This document shows positions 1 to 10,008 of a stretch of DNA of 64,000 bases, in pieces. Within the stretch, counting starts at the first letter, position 1. Each line of letters begins with the position of its first letter. The stretch covers positions 1 to 64,000 of the forward strand of contig CAICTM010000138.1 in NCBI GenBank assembly GCA_903772945.1. Direction: 5' to 3'. The notes under the pieces were generated by a model. It ran no database searches and was not told the origin of the DNA. It saw nothing but the letters and a program-made list of their open reading frames with translations. Made by a program: the position numbers and the translations under genes. The stretch comes from Seminavis robusta. Taxonomy: Eukaryota; Bacillariophyta; Bacillariophyceae; Naviculales; Naviculaceae.

Positions 1-1772
1 CTTAAAAGTATTTTGCCACGAATGACGTTTCCACAGAGGTCCCGGTACAGGCTCATGTACATCAATCGGAGTGGACTTGTACGTGTGTACTCTACTAGCT
101 ACTAGCTAGTAGTGCCGGCACTGGACGACGGACCAGAAAGCTGATGAGGTACTCCCAGTACTCCGAGTACCAGTCGAGGTGGGCCGGTCGGTGTGCGCGC
201 TTTCATGTTAAGGTATTGTCCCCTCTTTGACGAGAGGGATCCTCGTCATTATCACCAAGTCGATCGTTCACCGAAAGGAGATCAATAGCACTGCATAAAT
301 TGTTGTCAAGGCTCTTTTTGAATCAATCATCCGCTACGGCGACTGTGGAATTGCTTGATTTTAAAATTTGATATGCGTCTAGTATATTCAAAGCACCGAC
401 AGCTGTACCGGTATGCATACCTGATCCTGCAAACATTTGGACCAGCACTGATTTCTAAAGATCTGCTTTTGTGCTCGTGTACTAGTACCGGTACATACCA
501 TACAGTACCCGGTACGGGCAGGACCTGCAGAGGCCTCGATATTATCCGGGAAGTTGGGTAAATAATAAAGATCCTTTTTCTCTCGGTTGAAAAAGAACAC
601 TTCAAGTTCAAGAAAAGACTTAAAAATATGGGGTTGGTGAACAACGATTCGATTCGACTCAATCGACTCGACTTAACGAAATCTCGATTCGATCACGTGC
701 GAAGCTCGAGTGCTCTCAAGGCTTAGTTTAGGATGCCGATACTGTGCTACTGTATCCAATCACTGGGAATGGCTCGTACCTAGTACCGCAGGATGCAGCC
801 CTCGCAAACAATGATTGTAAAGAGCGATACGTACCTTGCAGTGCCGGTAGCATCAGAAGACTCGATTTGACTCCGTGACAGCCAGTATCCCGCTTGGAAC
901 TTTCTCATCCACAACCCATTGCACGCCTTTTCTTGGCAAAATCTGAGCACTAGCCAGCTAGCTACTGTAGCTTGATAGAAACATCTCAACTTGGAATCAT
1001 TGATGGGAGAGGATGTAATGAATCCTTGCTGAGAGGAGAGATTGTGAGGGAAGCTTCCTAGCTAGCTACCGGTAGATTTGAGAGGCGCGCCAAGTCATAA
1101 ATCTCCTCAAACCTCATGGTGATTAGTCGTTTGAAAGCGAAACATACCGCCAGCGGTTTCACATCATTGTGTCACTTATTATATCTATACTTCAAATCCG
1201 TATACGAATATTAGAAGATGCGTTGCTAAATAACTCATTTTGCGGTTGTTCGAAATGGAGGGAGCGCGATTTAGTGCTAAATCTAACCTTAAACCCCATG
1301 TGCAACGGATGTGGAAGCAGACCACATGGCGGTTGATACCCTCATCTCTTGTCAACTCCCGCAATGAAACAGATTTCCCCGTTTGGCGGCAATCGGAGGG
1401 AAGATCCAACTAATCTAAAGGATCCACGCACCGGGAATTACTTTCCTAAAATCACCCGCCACTTTCAAAATTGCTAAAGAGAGAGCAGATCACATGTTTT
1501 CTTTTTGGTGGCCCGCTAATACAGTTCGAACGTCTTGGTACCAACAGGACATCGATCTCGCATAAGTTTCCTTAACCGGCGAGAGGTTTCCACACCAGGC
1601 GAGTTTAGACCAGACCTTTGAACAATTCTCGAAAACAACGAAGAAAATGATTTCTCATGACGGAGTAGAGCGTCGGTGGATGTGTCAGGAAGCCAATCCA
1701 TTGCCTGCTGCCACAGAGTCAAGCCATGAGCAACACAGAAGGCGCTGCCATACAACCAGGAAAGCAGCCAAG
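1..1772. other. Intergenic region, no supported gene
   Basis: Only short reading frames without family resemblance occur here. The stretch is rich in short palindromes of the CTAGCTAG and GTACCGGTAC kind, which recur in most intergenic DNA of this window. I see no tRNA or other RNA gene. The final part (about 1500-1772) should hold the promoter and leader of the secreted protein that starts at 1773. Confidence 0.5.
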
Positions 1773-3106
1773 ATGACTCTCCAGAACACCATGTGGACCG
1801 TTGTTTCCCTTCTCTTGGTTGGTTTGTCTAGCGAGATGGTTTCAGGCCAAGAGCTTTGTTCGTGTTCACCGTCGACCTACGAGTTCACATTCGACTTTAG
1901 CTTGGACTGTCCTCGTGCTACCAACGACTACCCAGATGGAATATCCGAAGTGACATGCTTCATCACGTCCTTCTCGGCGGATGTGGAGGACCTGACACCG
2001 ATAGCAGTGCAGTCGATATCTGTTATCGAAGCGGATGTCGACCGTATTCCAATAGCACAGAGTCAAATCGAAGGAGAGTTTGTTACTGGAGACACCTTTA
2101 CATACTCATCCATCTCAGCGCTCGGAAACTCGACACAAACGCCTCAGTCTATTCAACTCACCATCACCGGAACAAATGCTGGAAACTCATCTCTAGTTCA
2201 AGTATGGGCGATCAAGTTCACTAATGATTGCGATGTCTTTCCTGTGCTGGAAGAAGGAGAGTCCTTTGGCTGGACTGAATTTGTAAGTCCGTTGTCCTTG
2301 TTTGGGCAGGATTCATCTTTGCATGTTCTCGTACCCTTACTCTTGGCTCGGCCCTGATATCAATATCGTAGTCTGATCTAGGCTTGCCCAGGTCTGAAGT
2401 ATGTCCAGCTGCCCCCCTCTCGACATTTGCCCCAACCATGCCCGAGGTAGCCCCAACAATGGAACCGACGATAGAGGGGACCGATCCCGTTCCTGCGGTA
2501 CCGACTATCGAGCCCATGGAGCCTACAGCAGAGCCTGTGGAGCCTACGACAGAGCCAACAGTGTCGGAAATTGTTACAGACGCTCCCACTAATCGACCGA
2601 AGAAGACCCCAGAACCTACCCTTGTAGCAACAGACATGCCGACCATTCGCCCAACATTTCTCCCAACCGCTTTGCCCTCCATTGTTGAGACATCGCCAGT
2701 TGTTGATGAGTCACCAACGTTAGAACCAACGACGACGCCCCCGCCTACGAAAAGCCCCAAGGGCGGAGGCAAGGAGCCAGACCCCACATCCCCCCCAACG
2801 CTTCTTCCGACCATGAAGGTGGTGACCAAGACACCAACGATTCAACCCACCGTCACACCTGCAACCCCGTCCCCTACGAAGAGACCCAGTCTGTCACCAG
2901 AGGAAACTGAATCTCCTTCGCTGGCAATGTCGTTCAGTTACGACTATGATCTCGACTATGAAGTGGATATGGAGTGGGGTCGTGGTGACGACTCAGAGGA
3001 CTCGGATGAGGATGACAAGAAAAGTGCAAAGAAGACCAAGAAGGCCAAGAACTCTGATGATGGGAGAGGTAGAGTACGAATTGGACAAAGAAGAATCCGC
3101 CACTAG
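1773..3106 (+). CDS. Secreted Thr/Pro-rich protein, two exons
   Basis: Exons 1773-2282 and 2372-3106, giving 414 aa. The 89-nt intron opens with GTAAGT and closes with CGTAG. Both ends are in phase 0 and the joined frame is open. I chose the ATG at 1773 because a clear signal peptide follows it (MTLQNTMWTVVSLLLVGLSS, cleavage near SGQ); the frame is open further upstream but without a signal. The mature N-terminal part has CSCS and several Asn-glycosylation sites and looks like a folded ectodomain. The second exon is a low-complexity stalk of PTxxPT-type repeats (EPTxEPxEPT), then an acidic Asp/Glu run and a Lys/Arg tail. Such T/P-rich tracts are common in diatom cell-wall or surface proteins. 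The cell-wall role is inference; I do not recognise the N-terminal domain. Confidence 0.75.
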
Positions 3107-3393
3107 GCAGGAGTGGTTGTTCAAAGCCCGTCCAAGACTGCCCTGGCTTCAGTATAGGTGGGCCAGCCAGGTGCAAAAGAAACTGGCGACGACGGGCACG
3201 CCCATGATCCTGAGCATAGACTATCGCTCTCTGTATGTCGCTCCATGATGGAGAGCTCTATATTTTGTCGGGGGCAGCGGCGTAGCGGACGCTTTTAGGA
3301 ACCCCGGCGACACAACCCTAAATGTCTCTTGTAACATAATATGCCATTCGTTGATAAGCTAAGCTTGGATTAGGATTCCGTTGATAAGCAAAA

Positions 3394-4164
3394 TCACGGG
3401 TTTGCAGGTGCCTCGTCTGTGTGAGCATTGTTTTTCTGAAAGGCAGTGGTGGTCTCCTGGCGTACCGTTTCTGCTTGATTGGGGTCTCCGACCGCAAACG
3501 AATACTCGCCGTAAGGATCCACGAAGATATCCAGATTGCCAATAGCCTCTTTTCCGAGCCTGAAGACGAGGTTGTCAATGGATGTTTGTAATACCACGGC
3601 TCTATCTTGACCCTCTGAGGGATTCTGATTGTCACCGCCTGCAGGAATCAGACTGCAAGCAAGCACTGACCAACCCGTGCTTTGGAACAGCCAATAGGGC
3701 AATGGCAGACCATCATCTCCGGCAGGGTCGTTTGGAAAGGTTCCTTCCAGTACTTGGTCCCGGTCGTCTTTTACATTACGGTGGACTCTTCCTGACATCT
3801 GTTGCCCCGTGATGTGTTCCATTAACCAGGCCAGTGCCGGCAGCGCTTCTCGATAGGTTTTGGCTACCAGCGACACAGGAGCCGCTTGTTTTTTGCCTGG
3901 AACCATGAGATGGCAACAGTAATCCGACCGAACAGTCCGTTCTGCTTGTTCCATGGCGTATCTCCCACCAAAGCATTCATGTTGGCGTCCTGATGGCTGC
4001 GGCTGTTGATATTCGGGAAGATGAATTTCCACCAAGCAAGAGCATTCCTTCAAAGGGGGTGGAGACGCGTTGGGATCTCTACGTTTTCGTGGGGGTCGAT
4101 AGGGTCGCCCCCCATGCCCTCTTTTTCCCACTCCTGCTCTTGCTGAAGATCCGTGGCTGTACAT
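3394..4164 (-). CDS. Hypothetical protein
   Basis: A 256-aa frame with a basic, Pro/Arg-rich first ~45 residues followed by a sequence of normal composition (residues ~45-250). It contains LVEIHLPEYQQ, a mixed helix around YREALPALAWLMEHITG and a C-terminal part with VVLQTSIDNLVFRLGKE and NLDIFVDPYGEYSF, which reads like genuine protein. I recognise no family. The real start may lie in an upstream exon on the minus strand, because the first residues are low-complexity and the region 4165-4340 holds other open frames. It lies on the same strand as EMC2, about 780 bp away. Confidence 0.5.
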   Translation of the reverse strand: MYSHGSSARAGVGKRGHGGRPYRPPRKRRDPNASPPPLKECSCLVEIHLPEYQQPQPSGRQHECFGGRYAMEQAERTVRSDYCCHLMVPGKKQAAPVSLVAKTYREALPALAWLMEHITGQQMSGRVHRNVKDDRDQVLEGTFPNDPAGDDGLPLPYWLFQSTGWSVLACSLIPAGGDNQNPSEGQDRAVVLQTSIDNLVFRLGKEAIGNLDIFVDPYGEYSFAVGDPNQAETVRQETTTAFQKNNAHTDEAPANP

Positions 4165-4940
4165 ACCGGTACTGTGGATAGCTCCTCACGGCTGCAACAA
4201 AGGACCCCCCTCTCTCTGTGGCAACTTCTACCGGTACCAGGTACTAGCAAGTGTATGATTCGGTACGATCTCAGGACAAAGACAGAGCGACAGAGCGACA
4301 GAGCGAGTTGTTGTTGTTGGGGTTTGTGGAGAGTATCCATGACTCAAAAAGATCTGCATTCGTGACTTGCATGCGGGCAAACTTTGCTCAAGCCCTTCAG
4401 AAGTGAAATGGAGCAGGAAGCTTTGACTTGTCGACGACCAAGGACCAAAGTTCGTGTCATGGTGCAGTACTACTCTGAGAGCCGAACCTGTGGGCTGAAA
4501 CGGTTTTCATGCGGTAGCATTTGCCCAAGGCAAGCATTTTCACGAGACCTTAGCGACACCTGGAACTTAGTTTTATTCACTGTGCTACCGTCCGACATGA
4601 ATAACTTTCGGGCTGTAGCTGTCTAAGGCATCGTAGCGGTGCGTTTCGCTCACAAACAAAACCTAATGTGGCCCACAGTACATAGTTCCAATTTATTCCA
4701 ATTAGTTGTGACTTGGGACCTTGTGTCTTCTGAGAGCGCCGAAACGAATACCTGGAGAGAATTTTTCAGCTTTCAGCGATTGTAATCAAATTTTGTCATC
4801 GAGGTTCGAATTCGTGAGAGGGAATTGAACATGTTACCTTATTAGGCTATGATGCACTTATCTTTAGAATTGGCGTCCAACGGAGAGTACCAACTACGGG
4901 TTCGATTTTTGAGAATAAATAAAGACTTTTAAAGATATCA
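4165..4940. other. Intergenic region
   Basis: It holds only short frames with no family resemblance. It lies between two minus-strand genes and would contain the 3' end of EMC2 and the promoter of the hypothetical gene at 3394-4164. A short run of GACAGAGC repeats occurs near 4285-4305. Confidence 0.4.
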
Positions 4941-5861
4941 TCATTCATTACTGGCAGAATCATCTTGATATTCCTCGACCACGGTTTTGACAGCGGCAAA
5001 CATGGGGGCCCCCTTATACGCTTGGAGGAGCTGATCGCCCCCGTATTTGATGAGTTCTTTGGCCACGGCGACTTCATGTTCATCATGATGCTTTTTGGCT
5101 GATTTTTCCGATTCCAACAGGTAGGCATTGGCCACCACCATGAGTCCAAATTGTGCCCGTCCATTGCTGGGATCCAACTCGAGACTCTGTGCCATGTGCT
5201 TTCGTGCCGCCATTAAATTTTCCAATCCACCAACGGTGCAATAGACCTCTGCCAATTCACAGTGCAGCGAGGCTTCCAAGGGACAGGACAAAATGACTTC
5301 TTCCAAGGCATACGCGGCACCTTTGTAATCCGCCATGTTCATGCGACACTTGGCCATTTCGTACCACCCGGCGGAATCTGCCATATTTTGTGTCAAGTAC
5401 TCATTTAAAGCATCCATGGCCTCGGTCTCCTTGTTGGGCTGTGCTTTGAGCATGGCATATTTACGCTGCAGTGCCACGAGATTGGCCGGATTGGCTTGTA
5501 GCATTTCATTGTAAACTTTGGTGGCGCCATCGAGATCTCCCGCTGTTTCCAGACAACGCGCTAGCAACCGCCGAAAGCGATGGGACTCCATGCCCTGCGA
5601 TGCCTTGAGTTGACTCAAGCACTGATCCGCCAAATCGTGATTGTGAAGATCCAGAGCGGCCAAACAGACTTGTTCCAACGCCGATAAACGAGCCGATTCG
5701 TCTCCCCCCACCGACTTCTTGGTGAGATCGTTGCCGAGCAATTCCAAACCGTGCGACACCACTAGCTCGGGCTTTCGCAACTGATGAGCGCGAATGTAAC
5801 GCAACACATTCAAGTGGTCTTTTCGCTGAATCAGCGTCGGGAGATCGTCATCAGGACCCAT
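4941..5861 (-). CDS. EMC2: ER membrane protein complex subunit 2 (TPR protein)
   Basis: 306 aa, intronless, close to the usual ~300 aa of EMC2. In the family this is the cytosolic TPR subunit of the ER membrane complex, which inserts tail-anchored and some multipass membrane proteins. Visible hallmarks: RLLARCLETAGDLDGATKVY, a TPR pair around NPANLVALQRKYAMLKAQ, EAMDALNEYLTQNMADSAGW, ALEEVILSCPLEASLHCELAEV, and the signature TVGGLENLMAARKHMAQSLEL followed by NGRAQFGL. The order and spacing match animal, plant and yeast EMC2. The start at 5861 gives MGPDDDLPTLIQRKDHLNVL, which fits the family's N-terminal helix. It ends in an acidic tail (YQDDSASNE). Confidence 0.92.
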   Translation of the reverse strand: MGPDDDLPTLIQRKDHLNVLRYIRAHQLRKPELVVSHGLELLGNDLTKKSVGGDESARLSALEQVCLAALDLHNHDLADQCLSQLKASQGMESHRFRRLLARCLETAGDLDGATKVYNEMLQANPANLVALQRKYAMLKAQPNKETEAMDALNEYLTQNMADSAGWYEMAKCRMNMADYKGAAYALEEVILSCPLEASLHCELAEVYCTVGGLENLMAARKHMAQSLELDPSNGRAQFGLMVVANAYLLESEKSAKKHHDEHEVAVAKELIKYGGDQLLQAYKGAPMFAAVKTVVEEYQDDSASNE

Positions 5862-6260
5862 GATGGATGGTACTGTAGAAGTGGCTGTAGTTAGTTATAG
5901 TTGTAGTAGTATCTAGCGAGCTAGTTGTAGTATGCTGCCGTTGTTGGTGGGTGTGTTGCGACAATGCCTGCCATGGCGCCATGGTCTGCTGTTCGCTGTC
6001 GTTGGAGGTATCCGTGACTCGACTCAATTAGACGTGATTGTCACACTTTTGAAGTCTACTAGTAGCGGTAGCTGGACTCGACTCGACTCGTTTACTAATC
6101 AGCTTGAATGGCTTAATTCATATGCCCTCTGGGTCGTCTCCGTTTCCAGTACTAGTTTAACCCGTTTACTAATACAGGATTATGGTGAATAGAATCGAAT
6201 CAATCATGTGGCTTATATTTAGGGTTTAGGTTTGGCTGCAATTTTGAAGTCAACGTGGTA

Positions 6261-6461
6261 TTATGTGAGGTTGTAAAAGTTTTGTGTGATAGTATGTGTT
6301 AAGTGGAGGGTTGGTTCGCTTCCGCGGGAGCTTGGTGTCTTCTTCTTCCTCTGTTTCCTGCTCTTCTCGGTACTGGGGTATTCGGTAATAGGATCGTGAG
6401 CAAGTTCGGCAGCTTTCTTATACCATGTGATGTCATCATTCTGACTATTCGCAGGTGACAC
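6261..6461 (-). pseudogene. Possible gene fragment cut at the block edge
   Basis: A minus-strand frame of 66 aa, open a little further upstream, includes NDDITWYKKAAELAHDPITEYP and a basic RKQRKKK run, so it looks more like coding sequence than random DNA. It stops short just before the ~300-bp repeat at 6548. It could be the 3' end of a host gene interrupted by the insertion to its right, or an unrelated small frame. I recognise no family. Confidence 0.25.
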
Positions 6462-6547
6462 TTTGGCCGACGTGTTCGTCTGGAACAGGTGGAACGGGAG
6501 ATGACGTATTTGGTTGCATTGGAACTGGGAATGGTTTGCGAGAGTGG

Positions 6548-6847
6548 TGATGAAACATCGCTCTAGAAATTTAGCGAGCCGTGGAGTACTTCCCTACGCT
6601 ACCTCACGATCACAATGCTAACGAATCTTCCCAGCGTTTCCGTTGTTTGGATCGTGGAATGAGTATTGCTACCGCAACCTACTCTATCACACTCTACAGT
6701 CTCCCGCGGGAGTTCAGATCTACGATCCTTCGATTGTGGATCTCTCTCGTTGATTAGTTTTCATAGCTTTCTAATCTTCTCATAACTTTCATTCTCTCAA
6801 ACTCAAAACACTCGAAAGATCTTTACACTAGCTTTTAGCGTAGTGCA
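6548..6847 (+). repeat. ~300-bp dispersed repeat, copy A (left edge of the YR block)
   Basis: This stretch matches 53850-54142 in the same orientation. The last ~200 bp (from CTACCGCAACCTACTC to TAGCGTAGTGCA) are almost identical, and the first ~100 bp are more diverged with small length differences. The repeat begins TG and ends CA, as LTRs do, but I see no primer-binding site or flanking duplication, so the LTR idea is weak. It could equally be a terminal or promoter module of a dispersed element. The first acidic coding sequence of the block follows directly. Confidence 0.75.
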
Positions 6848-6898
6848 GAAGGGTGTGACCCTACTAGGCCTGATGGTGGTGGTAAATGTGACGATCCC

Positions 6899-7195
6899 TT
6901 GCCTGAATCTGACTTCATCCCTTCACTTCCAATGACGTGTACAAGCTTCGCTCCTAGTAGCGACGAAGAAGAAGAAAGTGAAGATGGTTCCGTTCACCTT
7001 GAAGAAGGGGAGTACGTCCCTGAAGACGATCTTTGTATAGTCGACGAACCTGAAGGTATGCCTGATATAGACGATATGTCAGACGACGAGAACGTTACAG
7101 GTGAACCTAGTTTTCCGGTTGATGATGACGATGATGAAGATGACGGAGGTTTTCTTGAACCTCCAGGTGCTGAGTTTCTCACAATCAGACGGTGA
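6899..7195 (+). CDS. Acidic low-complexity reading frame
   Basis: The frame is open from about 6839, with GCDPTRPDGGGKC before 6899, and has no ATG at its head, so the start is unresolved. The protein is dominated by Asp/Glu/Ser runs. It overlaps the longer frame that begins nearby, and that frame opens with the same kind of acidic sequence, so the two are probably related. The pair may form the N-terminal part of the CAP-domain protein. It lies directly after the ~300-bp repeat. No function can be assigned to the acidic tract. Confidence 0.4.
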   Translation: MPESDFIPSLPMTCTSFAPSSDEEEESEDGSVHLEEGEYVPEDDLCIVDEPEGMPDIDDMSDDENVTGEPSFPVDDDDDEDDGGFLEPPGAEFLTIRR

Positions 7196-8708
7196 CGACG
7201 ATGCGTCTATACCCGACATCGAACCGGGGATCGACATTCCGGACGATGAGACTATACCCGACAATGATGATATCGAACCGGGTATGGACATTCCGGACGA
7301 TGAGACTGAACCGGGAAACACCGTGAGACCTAGACCTTACCCGCAAGACGATGATGACATCCAAGAACCTCCCGCGAGCAAACCGAAACCCAATCCTGAT
7401 GGTGAGGAAGACGATGATCCGCTTCAATGGTTGGAGGAGGAGACTGACGAGGAAGATGATATTGACGAGGATGATGGTATACTTGATGATCCACTTCCTG
7501 TCGAACCTGTTAGCCCCGAACCTGAACCCAGTTTGGATCCAGTCCAACCTGATCCACTCCAACCTGAACCTTTACCTCCTGCAAGTCCTGATCCTCCGAC
7601 TCCTAACGAACGTCTCAAAGATCTGATTAATAAATACAGGGAGGGTCCTGGTGACTATATTTGGACTAATAATATAGTCTGTGTCAGGAAAGGTCCGGAC
7701 GGAAAAGAGTACGAAGTCAGACCTTCTGGTGTCTTCCAGAGCTTACCTCCATTGAACTCTAGTGGGAAACTGGATAACGCCGCTCAACATCTTGCTGACC
7801 ACAACAATGCTCATGGTGTCACATCTCACGAAGATGGTCAATACCAGAATGACGCGGACTGTGACATGGGAGATCCTACCACATGGCGCAAATGCAATGC
7901 ACATATAAAACGGGCTCAGGCGTTTGGGTACAATTCTACGTATGTTGTCGAGAATGCTACAGGGATTCTACCTGACGAGGGCCCTGAAGATGCACTCAAT
8001 AGGTGGATCTGTTCGGATTTCCACAACCAAAATCTCCTCAACCCCGAAACGACTGAAATTGGGATTGGATGGACTGATGACCAGATTGTCTTCGTTGGTG
8101 GAAAGTGTAGTGAAGTTTGCACTCTTAATAGGAGTGGTGGAACATCTTGCTTCTGTAGGGCTGGAGCACCGGAGAGACAGGATAATAACGAGGACTCAGA
8201 ACGGACTCTTCTTAACTTAGTTGATTCCTTCAGGAAAGATAATCTGCTGTTGATGTTCCAACGGGAAAACGAAGAACTGAAGGCTGCGGCGACACATCTT
8301 GCTGCTCATAACTATTTGAATTCTACCCTTTCACAGGAAGATCAAGATTATAACGGTCCTGACGCACACAAGGAAAGGGTTAAGGATTACAAATACAATT
8401 GGCCTTCAGGGAGTTCTGATGTCATGCAACTTATTGGTCAAGTTAGATCTGACCTATCCGGTAATGACGTCATAAACGTATTTGAAACATGGATTACGAA
8501 TCCAGAAGTGAGGGATAGGTTGCTTTACCCTTTGCTTGACGACATAGGGATTGCATGGATTGGGGATATGGTCGTCCTTATTGCCGCAAACGACCCTAGC
8601 ATTTCCAATGATGATCTCATTTCGGAGATGCAACACGAGTACGAATCGGATCCTATCGGTTTTTGTTCCAGGTACAACTGCCTGCAATACACCGGAGTCT
8701 GTGTCTGA
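7101..8708 (+). CDS. CAP/SCP-domain protein with two CAP-like units
   Basis: The coding character is convincing from about 7185: acidic repeats (IEPGIDIPDDE, IEPGMDIPDDE), then a Pro/Glu-rich linker, then two related units. Unit 1 (about residues 170-345) shows the CAP pattern AAQHLADHNNAHG, SHEDG, ENATG and an NLLNPETTEIGIGW-type strand. Unit 2 (about residues 370-510) repeats it more loosely with ATHLAAHNY, WITNPEVRDRLLYP and DDIGIAW. Cys residues (CSEVC, CFC, FCSRYNC) suggest a secreted or oxidised protein. CAP proteins (CRISP/PR-1/SCP) are usually extracellular and bind lipids or act in host interaction. I see no signal peptide in this frame, so the N-terminus is unsettled. It is the largest gene of the left half of the block. 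Confidence 0.7.
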   Translation: MNLVFRLMMTMMKMTEVFLNLQVLSFSQSDGDDDASIPDIEPGIDIPDDETIPDNDDIEPGMDIPDDETEPGNTVRPRPYPQDDDDIQEPPASKPKPNPDGEEDDDPLQWLEEETDEEDDIDEDDGILDDPLPVEPVSPEPEPSLDPVQPDPLQPEPLPPASPDPPTPNERLKDLINKYREGPGDYIWTNNIVCVRKGPDGKEYEVRPSGVFQSLPPLNSSGKLDNAAQHLADHNNAHGVTSHEDGQYQNDADCDMGDPTTWRKCNAHIKRAQAFGYNSTYVVENATGILPDEGPEDALNRWICSDFHNQNLLNPETTEIGIGWTDDQIVFVGGKCSEVCTLNRSGGTSCFCRAGAPERQDNNEDSERTLLNLVDSFRKDNLLLMFQRENEELKAAATHLAAHNYLNSTLSQEDQDYNGPDAHKERVKDYKYNWPSGSSDVMQLIGQVRSDLSGNDVINVFETWITNPEVRDRLLYPLLDDIGIAWIGDMVVLIAANDPSISNDDLISEMQHEYESDPIGFCSRYNCLQYTGVCV

Positions 8709-8782
8709 GGTCGCAGGGAGCCCGGTTACTTGCAAAGACCCTTATTATCTATCATCTTGATCCTGAGGTTAGCTGTTACTAC

Positions 8783-8790
8783 TCATAAAA
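8783..8790 (+). promoter_or_regulatory. TCATAAAA motif before the RGG gene
   Basis: TCATAAAA lies 10 nt before the ATG at 8801. It is the same motif that precedes several other genes of the block on both strands, so it may be a short core promoter. Confidence 0.45.
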
Positions 8791-8800
8791 CAATCTAAAG

Positions 8801-9295
8801 ATGGATGAGTTGCTCAAAAACGCGATGGAGGGAATCGAAGCTAAGGATTCCAAGGATTCCAAACGGGGCGGGGACAATGACCAGGACAAACCTTCCACAA
8901 AGAAACCGAAAACTGAAACCAAGAAGGAAGAGGATACTAAAAAAAGGGAGGTAGACGAACCTAAGAAAGATAACGACGGGAACAAGCCATGGTCGTGGGC
9001 TCCGTCTGATAGTGGTGGTCACAATAATGGTTACAATAATAGATTCAACAACGGGAGAGGTGGTGGTGGTGGTCAATACCAGTCTCGTTACCCTCCTCGC
9101 TACGGCGGAGGAGGTGGTTACAGGAATTATGGCGGAGGAGGTTACAATGGTAACGGCGGAGGAGGTTACAATGGTAACGGCGGAGGAGGTTACAATGGTA
9201 ACGGCGGAGGAGGTGGCCGTTTTCAATCTCAGTCTCGTTACCCTCCTCGCTACGGAGGAGGAAACGGAAACGGCGGTTACAGGAATAATTATTAG
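8801..9295 (+). CDS. Lys/Glu-rich and Gly-rich (RGG/GGYNGNG) protein
   Basis: 164 aa. Residues 1-65 are highly charged (KKPKTETKKEEDTKKREVDE). From residue ~75 to the end there is a Gly/Asn/Tyr/Arg-rich tail with NGRGGGGG, two copies of SRYPPRYGGG and three tandem GGGGYNGNG units. Such tails bind RNA or single-stranded DNA and promote condensates in hnRNP-like proteins; here no folded RNA-binding domain is present. The nucleic-acid role is inference from composition. It lies 92 bp after the CAP gene and 36 bp before the next gene, on the same strand. Confidence 0.75.
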   Translation: MDELLKNAMEGIEAKDSKDSKRGGDNDQDKPSTKKPKTETKKEEDTKKREVDEPKKDNDGNKPWSWAPSDSGGHNNGYNNRFNNGRGGGGGQYQSRYPPRYGGGGGYRNYGGGGYNGNGGGGYNGNGGGGYNGNGGGGGRFQSQSRYPPRYGGGNGNGGYRNNY

Positions 9296-9315
9296 CTCGG
9301 AATAATTATTAGCTC

Positions 9316-9323
9316 TCATAAAA
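9316..9323 (+). promoter_or_regulatory. TCATAAAA motif before the first Cys-motif gene
   Basis: TCATAAAA followed by CAGAAAAC and the ATG at 9332. The layout is nearly identical to that before the gene at 8801. Confidence 0.45.
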
Positions 9324-9331
9324 CAGAAAAC

Positions 9332-9919
9332 ATGAGTACTTTCGATACTTTAGTCAATCGCATTACGGAGGCCGGGCGTACTGGGCGTAGTGGTGTAGTC
9401 ACTACATGTAATGGTGTGGCACCAGACGGGGCTCCGTCTTCTGTACCGTCGGCTGCTACGTCAAATGTGGGCAGTGGACAGGTGCAGAATGAGCAAGAAA
9501 TGCATGATGCATCTGCGAACAATCATCCATCTGCGAACAATCATCCGTTTGGATTCGTAAATGCTCAGGCTGCTGGTCAGGGAGAGATCCCTGGTGTTAC
9601 GGGTTTTCCGAAGATTGGGGCTGGGGCTGGTGGTTCTGCAGAAGATGACTGCATGGCTGGTTGTTATCAGGATCAGAGGGCGAGAGATGATATTTGCGGT
9701 GAGATTCGCAAGCGTACTGAGCTTTGGTTGGCTCAAAACGGTTGTCCTTCCGTTGTTCTACCAGTCAATGACAATCCTAACGGTGGATCTGGGAATGGAC
9801 TTGGATGTGGGACTTGTAGACCTAGACCCGACCCGCCTAACCGCGGGAGTGGGTCTTGTCCGCTCCCGCGTCCTAGACCTTTCAGGAACATTTACGAAAA
9901 TAAGTGTAGTGACTATTAA
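9332..9919 (+). CDS. Small Cys-motif protein, paralogue 1
   Basis: 195 aa. The first ~105 residues are Ser/Gly/Asn/Pro-rich. Then comes a compact motif, DCMAGCYQDQRARDDIC, followed by an RKRTELWLAQNGCPS segment, and a Gly/Pro/Arg-rich tail with several Cys. The same motif (DCxxxC, about 8-10 residues, a second Cys, RxRTxxWLxxNGCPS) ends the next two genes, so the three form a tandem family. A helical hairpin locked by disulfides or a metal site would fit. I know no family with this signature and assign no function. The frame is clear and the start is supported by the TCATAAAA motif 8 nt upstream. Confidence 0.75.
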   Translation: MSTFDTLVNRITEAGRTGRSGVVTTCNGVAPDGAPSSVPSAATSNVGSGQVQNEQEMHDASANNHPSANNHPFGFVNAQAAGQGEIPGVTGFPKIGAGAGGSAEDDCMAGCYQDQRARDDICGEIRKRTELWLAQNGCPSVVLPVNDNPNGGSGNGLGCGTCRPRPDPPNRGSGSCPLPRPRPFRNIYENKCSDY

Positions 9920-10008
9920 ATAAATAAATGATCTTGTCATAAAATAAATTCCTTGACTTTGTTACAGGATGCACTGAGATACTACTAATAAAATAAAAAA
10001 ATAATAAA

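Noticed and set aside
2221-2829. 202-aa Gly/Val-rich minus-strand frame
   Set aside because: It is the antisense shadow of the Thr/Pro-rich exon.
4797-4822. tRNA T-arm-like GAGGTTCGAATTC
   Set aside because: No acceptor stem, D-arm or anticodon arm can be folded around it.
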